A stretch of DNA of 64,000 nucleotides from positions 1,178,001 to 1,242,000 of the forward strand of contig MLAX01000001.1 of the NCBI GenBank assembly GCA_001890945.1. Reading direction: 5' to 3'. How positions within the stretch are numbered: position 1 is the stretch's first letter; each line of letters starts with the position of its first letter. Position numbers and translations under genes: made by a program. Origin of the DNA: Alphaproteobacteria bacterium AO1-B. GTDB lineage: Bacteria > Pseudomonadota > Alphaproteobacteria > Rhizobiales > Stappiaceae. Shown here in pieces: positions 35,621 to 43,427 of this stretch. A model generated the notes under the pieces. The model was not told the origin of the DNA. It saw nothing but the letters and a program-made list of their open reading frames with translations, and did no database searches.

Positions 35621-36709
35621 ATGGACAAGAAAATCCAGAACGACGTTCTTTTGACGGCTGCCGAATGCGCTGCAAGGACCGGGCTGTCGGTTAAAACGCT
35701 CCGGGTCTATGAAGCGCAGGGGCTGATAACGCCAAAACGCACGGAGAAGAACTGGCGACTTTACGGCACCAACGAGATTGTTCGATTGAATGAGGTCATC
35801 ATCCTCAAACAGTTGGGTCTCAGTCTTTCCAAGATCAGCGAGCTCCTCTCCGGCCAGCCGGCGAATTTGGAACGGCTTCTGGAAATCCAGGCCACAACGC
35901 TGCGAACCCGCAGTGCGCAGATCGAAACCAGCCTGCGGCTAATCGGGCAATTGCAGCTCAAAGCTAAGAACGGCCTGTCCATGGAGGATCTCCTTTCGCT
36001 CGCAAAGGAGACCCATATGCATGAAGCAACAGACGATATCGCATGGCGCCGGTATGAGCAGGCACGCCCGCGGACCCAGGTTGAAATCGACCCAAAGAGT
36101 TTGAAGAATTATATCGGCGACTACAGGTTTGAAGACGGGCTGACTGGCAAAGTAAGGGCGGACAATGGGAAATTGTTCGGTGGGCTCTTGGGGCAGCCTG
36201 AGTTTGAATTATTTGCCGAGGCGCCGGACAAATTTTTCCTGAAGATCACGCCTGCTCAGGTGACATTTGATCGGGACGAGACAGGTCTTGTCCAAGGTTT
36301 GATTCTTCATCAGGAAGGGTTTGAACTCAAGGCAAACCGATGCGAATCGGGAACCTATCAAAAAGCTGAAGACGCTCTGCAGGATCGTGTCCAGGCCAAC
36401 GAACCATATCCTGGAAGTGCCGACCAGTTGCGGACCGTCATTGCCGAGTGTGCTGCTGGAACGGTCAACTATGATGACTATACACCGCAGCTCGCCAGCG
36501 TTATTCGCGAGCAACTCCAAATGGTTGGGCAGGAGCTGGAACGTCTGGGACCGCTCAAATCCCTTGATTTCCGGGGCGTGGGTGCCGGTGGCTATGACCT
36601 CTATACCGTCGACTTTGACAATGGACGGCTGGAATGGGGTCTTTCCAAAGCAGCAGATGGCCGTTTGAACGGGCTCTTCATGCGCCCCGCACCCTGTGAC
36701 ATCATCTAG
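35621..36709 (+). CDS. MerR family regulator fused to a large DUF3471-like C-terminal part
   Basis: 362-residue protein. Residues 10-80 are a MerR winged helix-turn-helix (AARTGLSVKTLRVYEAQGLI, WRLYGTNEIVRLNEV) followed by the usual coiled-coil dimer helix (about 85-120). Instead of a short effector tail, there is a long C-terminal region: about 160-245 looks like the DUF3471-type beta domain often attached to serine hydrolases (LKNYIGDYRFEDG; LFAEAPDKFFLKIT; VQGLILHQEG), and about 270-360 another beta-rich unit ending in LEWGLSKAADGRLNGLFMRP. Such a regulator could bind a bulky ligand. Strong ribosome site AGGAGG precedes the ATG. Confidence 0.78.
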   Translation: MDKKIQNDVLLTAAECAARTGLSVKTLRVYEAQGLITPKRTEKNWRLYGTNEIVRLNEVIILKQLGLSLSKISELLSGQPANLERLLEIQATTLRTRSAQIETSLRLIGQLQLKAKNGLSMEDLLSLAKETHMHEATDDIAWRRYEQARPRTQVEIDPKSLKNYIGDYRFEDGLTGKVRADNGKLFGGLLGQPEFELFAEAPDKFFLKITPAQVTFDRDETGLVQGLILHQEGFELKANRCESGTYQKAEDALQDRVQANEPYPGSADQLRTVIAECAAGTVNYDDYTPQLASVIREQLQMVGQELERLGPLKSLDFRGVGAGGYDLYTVDFDNGRLEWGLSKAADGRLNGLFMRPAPCDII

Positions 36710-36715
36710 AAACAG

Positions 36716-36747
36716 AGCGGATCGCCGGTTTCTTTCGGCGATCCGCT
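36716..36747. terminator. Terminator between MerR fusion gene and hemN
   Basis: AGCGGATCGCCG (36716-36727) and CGGCGATCCGCT (36736-36747) form a perfect 12-bp stem with an 8-base loop; the trailing sequence TGGTTGTTGTG is only moderately T-rich. It lies between convergent genes and may serve both. Confidence 0.7.
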
Positions 36748-36771
36748 TGGTTGTTGTGTGGTTAATTGGCC

Positions 36772-38148
36772 TTAGACAGCCGCAGAATGCCGGGCCTTCC
36801 CCGCCGCCTGGCTGTCGGCCAGATAAGCGTCAAACGCTGCGGCAGCGAGGCGCACATACGGGCGGCCTTCATCTGTTACCCGAACCACGGTGCTGTTGTT
36901 TTGCTTGCGGTTGATCTGCACAAGACCGTCAGCGGCAAGTTCATCAAGAGCGTCCATGGAGGATTGCAGATGATGAATGCCGGTATGATAAGCTGAACAC
37001 ACCTCATCGAGGTCGCAGGAGTAGTTGGTCATAAGTTCTTCAATGATGCGGCCACGCAGCCTGTCATCAATGGACAACGGTAACCCTTTGGAAACCGGCA
37101 ATTTACCGGCTTCAATGCTGCGTTGCCAGTTGCCGACATCCGGCAGGTTTTGAACGAATCCCTTGCTGAGCTTGCCAATCGAGGAAACGCCGAAGCCGAT
37201 CAGTTGTTCTCCCTGGTCGGTCGTATAACCCTGGAAGTTGCGTTTGAGCGAGCCATCGTTGAGCGCAACGGCCATGCTGTCGTCCGGTCGTGCAAAGTGA
37301 TCAAGGCCGATCGCCACATAGCCCGCCTTCAGCAACTCGCTGCGCGCAAGGTCCGCCATGGCCAGCCTTTCTGCGGCAGAGGGCAGGGAGGTCTCGTCAA
37401 TCAACCGCTGATGCTTTCGCATCCAGGGAACATGCGCATAGCCGAACAGTGCAATCCGGCCAGGATTCAAAAACAGGGTCTTTTCAACGGTGTCCAGAAT
37501 GGACTGTTCCGATTGACCCGGCAGTCCGTACATCAGATCGAAATTCAGCGCATCAAGTCCGGCCTTGCGCAAGTACCCGGTCGTCTGCTCAACCACTTCA
37601 TAAGGCTGGACACGGCCAATTGCCTTTTGAACGTCCGGATCGAAATCCTGAACTCCAAGGCTTGCCCGGTTGATGCCGACCTGAACCAGCGTGTCCGCCA
37701 GTTCCTGTGTCACAAGGCGCGGGTCAAGTTCGATCGCGTGCTCCAGATCCGGGTCGAAATCGAACAGAACCCGCATTAGTCCGGTGAGTTCCACTAGGCT
37801 CTGCCGCGGCAGCAAGCTTGGCGTACCGCCCCCCCAATGAATGTGTTTGACGGGGCCAGCTTTTTGCAGGTGAGCCGCAGTCAACTCAAGTTCCCTGCAC
37901 ATTTTGTCTGCATAAGCCTTCAGCGGCGCGTCCTTGCGCGTTGCCTTGGTATGGCACCCGCAATAGTGGCAGATCTCCCGGCAATAGGGGACATGCAGAT
38001 AAAGAGATAACGTGTCCTGCGGACCTATTGATTGCAGCCAATCAACATAAACATCTGCCGATACCCCGTCATGGAAATGAGGGGCCGTCGGATAGCTGGT
38101 GTAGCGCGGTACATTGCGCATGGCATAGGAGAGCGTTTTCGTCATCAT
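36772..38148 (-). CDS. hemN: Oxygen-independent coproporphyrinogen III oxidase
   Basis: 458-residue radical SAM enzyme that converts coproporphyrinogen III to protoporphyrinogen IX without oxygen, needed for heme synthesis at low oxygen. The iron-sulfur motif is Cys56-x3-Cys60-x2-Cys63 in VPYCREICHYCGC; PRYTSYPTAPHF near the N-terminus and GGGTPSLL are family marks. The start is ATG 38148 or the adjacent ATG 38145; the open frame extends far upstream without HemN-like sequence. No ribosome site is visible, which agrees with the promoter geometry described separately. Its position between fixK and the cbb3 genes fits FixK control. Confidence 0.9.
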   Translation of the reverse strand: MMTKTLSYAMRNVPRYTSYPTAPHFHDGVSADVYVDWLQSIGPQDTLSLYLHVPYCREICHYCGCHTKATRKDAPLKAYADKMCRELELTAAHLQKAGPVKHIHWGGGTPSLLPRQSLVELTGLMRVLFDFDPDLEHAIELDPRLVTQELADTLVQVGINRASLGVQDFDPDVQKAIGRVQPYEVVEQTTGYLRKAGLDALNFDLMYGLPGQSEQSILDTVEKTLFLNPGRIALFGYAHVPWMRKHQRLIDETSLPSAAERLAMADLARSELLKAGYVAIGLDHFARPDDSMAVALNDGSLKRNFQGYTTDQGEQLIGFGVSSIGKLSKGFVQNLPDVGNWQRSIEAGKLPVSKGLPLSIDDRLRGRIIEELMTNYSCDLDEVCSAYHTGIHHLQSSMDALDELAADGLVQINRKQNNSTVVRVTDEGRPYVRLAAAAFDAYLADSQAAGKARHSAAV

Positions 38149-38154
38149 GAGCCA

Positions 38155-38196
38155 ACTATTGGCCGCAGGTCCGCGTGCCGCCTTGATATCGCTCAA
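38155..38196 (-). promoter_or_regulatory. FNR/FixK-type promoter of hemN
   Basis: On the plus strand TTGAT-ATCG-CTCAA (38183-38196) matches the FNR consensus TTGAT-N4-ATCAA at nine of ten positions. On the hemN strand, a -10-like AATAGT (38160 to 38155) ends six bases before the ATG. With +1 at 38148 the box is centred at exactly -41.5 and the -10 spans -12 to -7, the class II activation geometry. Confidence 0.6.
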
Positions 38197-38325
38197 CCAG
38201 CTCGGACCATTTTGGTAATTTCCAGCCGCAATCGAACCGAAGTCACGGTTTCGGCTGACGAATGCTCCGTTATGATTGAATATACATCGTCTTTGACGAT
38301 CAGAATAAATCAAAAAAATGATTAT

Positions 38326-38344
38326 ATTGATCAATGTGATCAAT
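38326..38344. promoter_or_regulatory. 19-bp perfect inverted repeat between hemN and the AbrB-type gene
   Basis: ATTGATCA-ATG-TGATCAAT has 8-bp arms with a 3-base centre. The outer halves TTGAT/ATCAA look like FNR half-sites but are seven, not four, bases apart. It is centred 73 bases before the AbrB-type start codon and 187 bases before hemN, in an AT-rich stretch. Confidence 0.45.
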
Positions 38345-38407
38345 CATGATTCAGCTGAGCGTTGAGGCTATAAGGTGTCACCCCAAGACAACTAGGTGAC
38401 GTAGAAT

Positions 38408-39511
38408 ATGAACGAACTCCGGTTTGAGACACTCTGGAAGTTTCCGGCGACGCTGTCGATTGCCGTGGCGGGCGGGGCTGTGTTTCATCTTGCCGGTTTG
38501 CCGGCGGCATGGTTGTCCGGGGCCATGATTCTCGTTGCCGCTGCGACCCTGGCGGGCGTCCCGACTGTGATGCCGAACAAATTCCGCGACGGCCTGTTTG
38601 TTCTTCTTGGCATTTCCATGGGGGCAGGCGTCCAGCCGGAAGTTGTCGAACGGGTATCCGAGTGGCCGCTGTCCATGGCGATGCTATTGCTCGTTGTCGT
38701 TGGGGTGACCATCGCTGGATACTGCGTTTTGAGATACGCGGCCCATTGGCAGAAGGAGACGGCATTTTTTGGCGCAATCCCTGGCACTCTGGCTTATGTT
38801 ATCGCGCTTGCGTCTGAAAGGCGCGCAGATCTTCCCAGAATTGCCTCCACGCAATCGGTCCGGCTGTTCTTCCTGATTGCGCTTCTGCCATTTGCAGTCG
38901 TTTCTACAACGGACACCGATGCCAGTGTCACGGTCAGCCGGTATGCGTCCGATCTGTGGGATTACGCCATCGGGGTGCCGCTCTGCATTCTGGGCAGTCT
39001 TCTTGCCGTAAAAGTGCGGTTTCCAGGTGGATGGATGACAGGTGCCTTTTTCACAAGTGCCGCTCTGAACGCGTCCGGTGCCATTCATCTTGTGTTGCCG
39101 GAAAGTATCGTCCTCACTTGTATGGTCGCAATGGGAGCTGTGATTGGTTGCCGGTTTAATGAGATGACCTTTCGCGAATTTGTAAGCGTCTTGAGCGCTT
39201 CGGTTGCGGCATTTGCTGCGGCTTTTTCCGTTTCCGTTGCAGGGGCAGGATTTGTCTCGTGGATGATCGACATCCCCTTTGGGCAGGCGCTTCTGGCTTT
39301 TGCGCCGGGCGGACTTGAGGTCATGACCTTGATGGCGTTTGTGCTCGATCTGGATCCGGCGTTCGTTGCGGCTCACCAGATTGTTCGCTTCACCGGAATG
39401 GTCCTGCTTTTGCCCGCAATCACATTGATCACCATCGGCAGGGCACCCCAGTCATCCGGCACCGCAGGACACGTCTCCACGATTGCAGCGTCCGACAAAC
39501 CAATGACCTGA
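38408..39511 (+). CDS. AbrB family (AmoA-like, PF05145) membrane protein
   Basis: 367-residue integral membrane protein with about ten helices arranged as two repeats: the glycine/proline segment PAAWLSGAMIL (about 37-48) has its counterpart FPGGWMTGAFFTSAAL (about 207-222). This is the membrane AbrB-duplication family, often misnamed ammonia monooxygenase or AbrB regulator; it has no DNA-binding domain and its function is not established. The C-terminal FAPGGLEVMTLMAFVLDLDPAFVAAHQ (shown partly: FAPGGLEVMTLM and VAAHQ) is characteristic. The start ATG follows AGGTGA. No terminator separates it clearly from the cbb3 promoter region. Confidence 0.8.
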   Translation: MNELRFETLWKFPATLSIAVAGGAVFHLAGLPAAWLSGAMILVAAATLAGVPTVMPNKFRDGLFVLLGISMGAGVQPEVVERVSEWPLSMAMLLLVVVGVTIAGYCVLRYAAHWQKETAFFGAIPGTLAYVIALASERRADLPRIASTQSVRLFFLIALLPFAVVSTTDTDASVTVSRYASDLWDYAIGVPLCILGSLLAVKVRFPGGWMTGAFFTSAALNASGAIHLVLPESIVLTCMVAMGAVIGCRFNEMTFREFVSVLSASVAAFAAAFSVSVAGAGFVSWMIDIPFGQALLAFAPGGLEVMTLMAFVLDLDPAFVAAHQIVRFTGMVLLLPAITLITIGRAPQSSGTAGHVSTIAASDKPMT

Positions 39512-39622
39512 TTTCTCAAGACCGTCATGTCTTGAAGAGGGAGCCTGGCGTCTCCTGAAAGCCACCTTTCTCGTACCTGCGATAATCTGTCCCAAGCTTC
39601 ACCGGGGGTGGGTTTCTGATTC

Positions 39623-39636
39623 TTGACATGAATCAA
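39623..39636 (+). promoter_or_regulatory. FNR/FixK box upstream of ccoN
   Basis: TTGAC-ATGA-ATCAA matches TTGAY-N4-RTCAA fully. Centred 86.5 bases before the ccoN start; with -41.5 spacing transcription would begin near 39671, leaving a 45-base leader. The presumed -10 around 39660 is weak. Confidence 0.7.
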
Positions 39637-39715
39637 CGCATCCATTCCGGAACCGTGCGCACTGTCTTGCCATCGTTGGCACCTTGTAACGATTTTAAAG
39701 ACTGGGGCGCTAAAT

Positions 39716-41371
39716 ATGGCACAACAAAAGACCGGATTGGTCTCGCTCGAGGAAGGCGGCTTCGCCATCTTCCTTGTGCTACTTGCATTTGCCTGCCTTA
39801 TCGTGGCGGGCAAGACCTTTGATCAGGTCATGGCATTTCACGCAAGCGTCGGCGCATTGTTCGCCGCACTCGGCGTGTTCTACATCTTCAAGAATTACTT
39901 CGATGACGGCGGGCAAGCGATCCCGCAGGAACTCGATGGTAAACCCAACTACAACATAGGCCCCATCAAGTTTGGCGCGATCGCGGCCATGTTCTGGGGC
40001 ATCGCCGGCTTCACTGTCGGTCTTGTGATCGCGCTTCAGCTGGCCTGGCCTGCGCTGAACTTTGATCTGCCCTGGACCAACTTCGGCCGCCTGCGCCCCT
40101 TGCACACCTCCGCGGTGATTTTTGCATTTGGCGGCAACGTTCTTCTGGCAACATCGATGTATGTCGTGCAGCGGACCTGCCGCGCGCGGATGCCAGGCAA
40201 GATCCTGCCCTGGTTCGTGATCCTGGGCTACAACGCCTTTATCGTCATTGCCGGAACCGGTTACTTGCTGGGTGCCACTCAGGGCAAGGAATATGCCGAG
40301 CCGGAATGGTACGCTGACCTTTGGCTGACCATCGTTTGGGTGTTCTACCTGCTCCTCTTCCTTGGAACCCTGTGGAAGCGGAAAGAGCCGCACATTTATG
40401 TCGCGAACTGGTTCTATCTTGCGTTCATCGTGACCATCGCGGTGCTGCACATCACCAACAACCTGACCATTCCTGTGTCGATCTATTCGACCCAGTCCGT
40501 GATCGTCTGGGCTGGTGTCCAAGATGCGATGGTTCAGTGGTGGTATGGCCACAACGCTGTGGGCTTCTTCCTGACAGCTGGCTTCCTCGCCATCATGTAC
40601 TACTTCATCCCGAAGCGGGCTGAACGGCCGGTCTATTCCTACCGCCTGTCGATCGTTCACTTCTGGGCGCTGATCTTCATCTACATCTGGGCTGGCCCGC
40701 ACCACTTGCACTACACGGCTCTGCCGCAATGGGCATCAACACTTGGTGCGACCTTCTCCATCATCCTGTGGATGCCGTCCTGGGGTGGCATGATCAACGG
40801 CCTGATGACCCTGTCGGGTGCATGGGACAAGCTGCGGACCGATCCGGTTCTGCGCATGATGGTGGTTTCGGTTGCCTTCTACGGCATGTCCACCTTCGAA
40901 GGGCCTTTGATGTCCCTGCGGGCCGTCAACTCCCTGTCGCACTACACCGACTGGACCATTGGTCACGTTCACTCCGGTGCGCTTGGCTGGGTTGGCTACA
41001 TCTCCTTCGGCGCGATCTACTGCCTCGTTCCGTGGCTGTGGAACAAGAAGGGCCTGTATTCCCTGAAACTGGTGAACTGGCACTTCTGGCTGTCAACGCT
41101 CGGTATCGTTCTCTACATCACCGCGATGTGGGTGTCCGGCATCATGCAAGGCCTGATGTGGCGGGCATACGACAGCCTCGGCTTCCTGGAGTACTCCTTC
41201 GTGGAAACCGTTGAAGCGATGCATCCCTTCTACATCATCCGTGCTCTCGGCGGTGCGCTCTTCGTGGTCGGCGCCCTGATCATGGCCTACAATCTCTGGA
41301 TGACTGTCCGTCACGGCGAGGCTGAAGAAGCCGACGCTCTACCGGCAGGCTCCCTGGCTGCGGCCGAATAA
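39716..41371 (+). CDS. ccoN: cbb3-type cytochrome c oxidase subunit I
   Basis: 551-residue catalytic subunit of the high-affinity cbb3 oxidase, an inner-membrane proton-pumping terminal oxidase for microaerobic growth. About 12-14 helices. Heme and copper ligands are visible: His in [15 protein letters not shown] (heme b), His in [11 protein letters not shown] and the pair in [12 protein letters not shown] (CuB), and the two His in [12 protein letters not shown] (hemes b3 and b). First gene of ccoNOQP, preceded by an FNR-type box. Length and motifs are normal. Confidence 0.96.
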   Translation: MAQQKTGLVSLEEGGFAIFLVLLAFACLIVAGKTFDQVMAFHASVGALFAALGVFYIFKNYFDDGGQAIPQELDGKPNYNIGPIKFGAIAAMFWGIAGFTVGLVIALQLAWPALNFDLPWTNFGRLRPLHTSAVIFAFGGNVLLATSMYVVQRTCRARMPGKILPWFVILGYNAFIVIAGTGYLLGATQGKEYAEPEWYADLWLTIVWVFYLLLFLGTLWKRKEPHIYVANWFYLAFIVTIAVLHITNNLTIPVSIYSTQSVIVWAGVQDAMVQWWYGHNAVGFFLTAGFLAIMYYFIPKRAERPVYSYRLSIVHFWALIFIYIWAGPHHLHYTALPQWASTLGATFSIILWMPSWGGMINGLMTLSGAWDKLRTDPVLRMMVVSVAFYGMSTFEGPLMSLRAVNSLSHYTDWTIGHVHSGALGWVGYISFGAIYCLVPWLWNKKGLYSLKLVNWHFWLSTLGIVLYITAMWVSGIMQGLMWRAYDSLGFLEYSFVETVEAMHPFYIIRALGGALFVVGALIMAYNLWMTVRHGEAEEADALPAGSLAAAE

Positions 41372-41385
41372 GGGGAGGGACAAAA

Positions 41386-42120
41386 ATGTCTGCATGGAAA
41401 AAACACGAAATATTTGAGAAGAACTCGATCATCCTTGTGATCGGTATTCTCGTGGCCATCTCTGTCGGTGGCCTGGTTGAGATCGCTCCGCTCTTCTATC
41501 TGAAGAGCACGATCGAAAAGACGGAAGGAATGCGGCCTTATACGCCGCTGGAGCTCGCAGGCCGCGAGATCTACATCCGGGAGGGGTGCTATACTTGCCA
41601 CTCCCAGATGATCCGTCCGATGCGCGATGAGTTGGAGCGCTACGGTCACTTCTCACTGGCAGCGGAGTCGATGTACGACCATCCGTTCCAGTGGGGTTCG
41701 AAACGGACCGGTCCGGACCTTGCCCGCGTTGGCGGCAAGTACTCCGATGATTGGCACGTTGAGCACTTGATCGATCCGCGCTCGCTGGTTCCGGCCTCGA
41801 TCATGCCTGGCTATCCGTTCCTTGCCGAAACCGAGCTTTTCACCCGTGACATTCAGGGTCACGTCAGCGCCAATATGGTGGTGGGTGTTCCCTATACGGA
41901 TGCGCAACTCGAGTTCGCTGTCGCCGATGCCATCGGTCAGGCGTCTCCGGACACCGACGGGGCTTATGACTTCGAAGAGCGTTGGCCGAATTCGGCGGTT
42001 CGCGACTTCGACGGCAACCCGCGTAAGGTCACCGAGATGGATGCGCTCGTCGCCTATCTTCAGGTGCTCGGAACCATGGTCGACTTCTCGATCTACGACA
42101 ACAAAGCCAACCTGAGGTAA
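41386..42120 (+). CDS. ccoO: cbb3-type oxidase monoheme subunit
   Basis: 244-residue membrane-anchored cytochrome c subunit that passes electrons from CcoP to CcoN. One N-terminal helix (about 13-38), then the heme c site CYTCHS near residue 69 in [15 protein letters not shown]; an axial Met is likely in [31 protein letters not shown] (partly shown: [14 protein letters not shown]) is a family constant. It follows ccoN by 14 bases with the ribosome site AAGGGGAGGG. Confidence 0.95.
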   Translation: MSAWKKHEIFEKNSIILVIGILVAISVGGLVEIAPLFYLKSTIEKTEGMRPYTPLELAGREIYIREGCYTCHSQMIRPMRDELERYGHFSLAAESMYDHPFQWGSKRTGPDLARVGGKYSDDWHVEHLIDPRSLVPASIMPGYPFLAETELFTRDIQGHVSANMVVGVPYTDAQLEFAVADAIGQASPDTDGAYDFEERWPNSAVRDFDGNPRKVTEMDALVAYLQVLGTMVDFSIYDNKANLR

Positions 42121-42125
42121 GTGCG

Positions 42126-42281
42126 ATGAACGAGACATACTCCGCGCTCGCGGCCTTCGCGCAAACCGGTGGCCTTATCTACTTCATGATCCTGTTTGGC
42201 ATCGTTCTGGCCTACGCCTTGTGGCCGAAGAACCGTGAAAAGTTCGATGATGCCGCCCAGATCCCGTTTCGGGAGGACTGA
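42126..42281 (+). CDS. ccoQ: cbb3-type oxidase small subunit CcoQ
   Basis: 51-residue protein in the five-base-spaced gap between ccoO and ccoP. It has one transmembrane helix (about 17-33, GLIYFMILFGIVLAYAL), then WPKNREKFDDAA and an acidic end PFRED, exactly the layout of CcoQ/FixQ, which stabilises the complex. ATG lies right behind GTGCG after the ccoO stop, and the stop is followed after three bases by the ccoP ATG with GGGAGGA as its ribosome site. Confidence 0.93.
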   Translation: MNETYSALAAFAQTGGLIYFMILFGIVLAYALWPKNREKFDDAAQIPFRED

Positions 42282-42284
42282 TCC

Positions 42285-43163
42285 ATGTCTGATACACATC
42301 CAAAGGAAGTCGACCAGGTATCCGGGGTCGAAACCACAGGCCATGAGTGGGATGGCCTGAAGGAACTGAACAATCCGTTGCCGAAATGGTGGCTATACCT
42401 GTTCTACGTCACCATCGTCTGGGCTGTGATTTATTGGGTGCTTTACCCATCATGGCCGCTGATTTCCAGCTACACCACCGGTGTTCTGGGATCCAGCCAG
42501 CGGGCTGAAGCCCTTGCAGCCCTTGAAGAAGGCGTTGCCGGTCGCTCCCAGTTCGCTGACCAGATCGTTGCGACCCCGTTGGCAGACATCTCCAACGACC
42601 AGCAGCTCCTGCAATTTGCGATGGCCAATGGCCGGGCTGCATTCGGCGACAACTGTGCACCATGTCACGGGGCAGGTGGAACCGGATTTGAAGGCTACCC
42701 GAACCTTCAGGACGACACCTGGATCTGGGGCGGTACGCTGGATGACATCCACACCACGCTGCTTCACGGCATTCGTGTCGACAATGACAACGCACGCTTT
42801 GGCGAGATGCCGGCTTATGGTCGCGATGAACTCTTGAGCAAAGAGGAAATCAGCCAGGTCGCCAACTACGTCGCCTCCCGCACAGGGTTGGAAACCGACG
42901 AGGGTGTCGATCTCGCAGCGGGTGAAACCCTCTACGTAGACAACTGCGCAGCGTGTCACGGTGACAATCTGGAAGGTATTCAGGATGTCGGCGCACCAAG
43001 CCTGATGTCGGCGAACTACCTCTATGGCAAGTCGCTGGACGCTATCAAGGCTCAGATCACCAACCCGCGCAATGGCGTCATGCCCGCCTGGGAAGATCGT
43101 CTTGATCCGGCAACGATCAAGTCGCTGACAGTTTATGTCCATGCCTTCGGTGGCGGCCAGTAA
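42285..43163 (+). CDS. ccoP: cbb3-type oxidase diheme subunit
   Basis: 292-residue membrane-anchored diheme cytochrome c subunit. The N-terminus (about 10-35) carries VDQVSGVETTGHEWDGLKELNNPLPKWW in split form (TTGHEWDGLKELNNPLPKWW is the conserved CcoP opening), one helix follows at about 45-65, and heme c sites are CAPCHG (near 125) and CAACHG (near 222). Axial Met residues are in GEMPAYG and GVMPAWE. Last gene of ccoNOQP; followed by strong hairpins. Confidence 0.95.
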   Translation: MSDTHPKEVDQVSGVETTGHEWDGLKELNNPLPKWWLYLFYVTIVWAVIYWVLYPSWPLISSYTTGVLGSSQRAEALAALEEGVAGRSQFADQIVATPLADISNDQQLLQFAMANGRAAFGDNCAPCHGAGGTGFEGYPNLQDDTWIWGGTLDDIHTTLLHGIRVDNDNARFGEMPAYGRDELLSKEEISQVANYVASRTGLETDEGVDLAAGETLYVDNCAACHGDNLEGIQDVGAPSLMSANYLYGKSLDAIKAQITNPRNGVMPAWEDRLDPATIKSLTVYVHAFGGGQ

Positions 43164-43210
43164 ACTGTTCAAAATGGTGCGACAAAAGCGCCAGACTTGG
43201 CTTTGATTTG

Positions 43211-43243
43211 ATCCGGCGCAAAGAGGATATCTTTGCGCCGGAT
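43211..43243 (+). terminator. Strong hairpin after ccoP
   Basis: ATCCGGCGCAAAGA (43211-43224) and TCTTTGCGCCGGAT (43230-43243) form a perfect 14-bp stem with a 5-base loop. The following bases TATCTTATG are only partly T-rich, so it could be a terminator or an mRNA-stabilising end of ccoNOQP. Confidence 0.75.
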
Positions 43244-43272
43244 TATCTTATGCGCATGGTGGAACTCCACCA

Positions 43273-43325
43273 GATCAGCGGCAGGTCAACCGGGCCCGGT
43301 TGTGCCGCCAAAGCTGATCGTTTTT
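43273..43325 (+). terminator. Second, branched hairpin between ccoP and ccoG
   Basis: Outer arms GATCAGC (43273-43279) and GCTGATC (43313-43319), middle GGCA/TGCC, and an inner perfect palindrome CAACCGGGCCCGGTTG (43287-43302), followed by GTTTTT (43320-43325). This is a plausible terminator in tandem with the first. A further inverted repeat, AGAGCATC (43334-43341) and GATGCTCT (43365-43372), lies in the ccoG leader. Confidence 0.55.
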
Positions 43326-43427
43326 GAAGCTAAAGAGCATCTTTTTGCGTTCACCTGAACAAACGATGCTCTGGGCATTTGGTTGAAGATCCTATTGGGG
43401 CAGGATCGGGCAAAGAGGACGGACGGT

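Noticed and set aside
39779..40729. 316-codon minus-strand frame inside ccoN
   Set aside because: Shadow of a high-G+C conserved gene; the composition is His/Arg/Gln-rich and unlike a membrane or soluble family.
43205..43214. TTGATTTGAT before ccoG as an FNR box
   Set aside because: The second half-site ATCAA is missing at the required spacing; the bases are part of the ccoP hairpin region.
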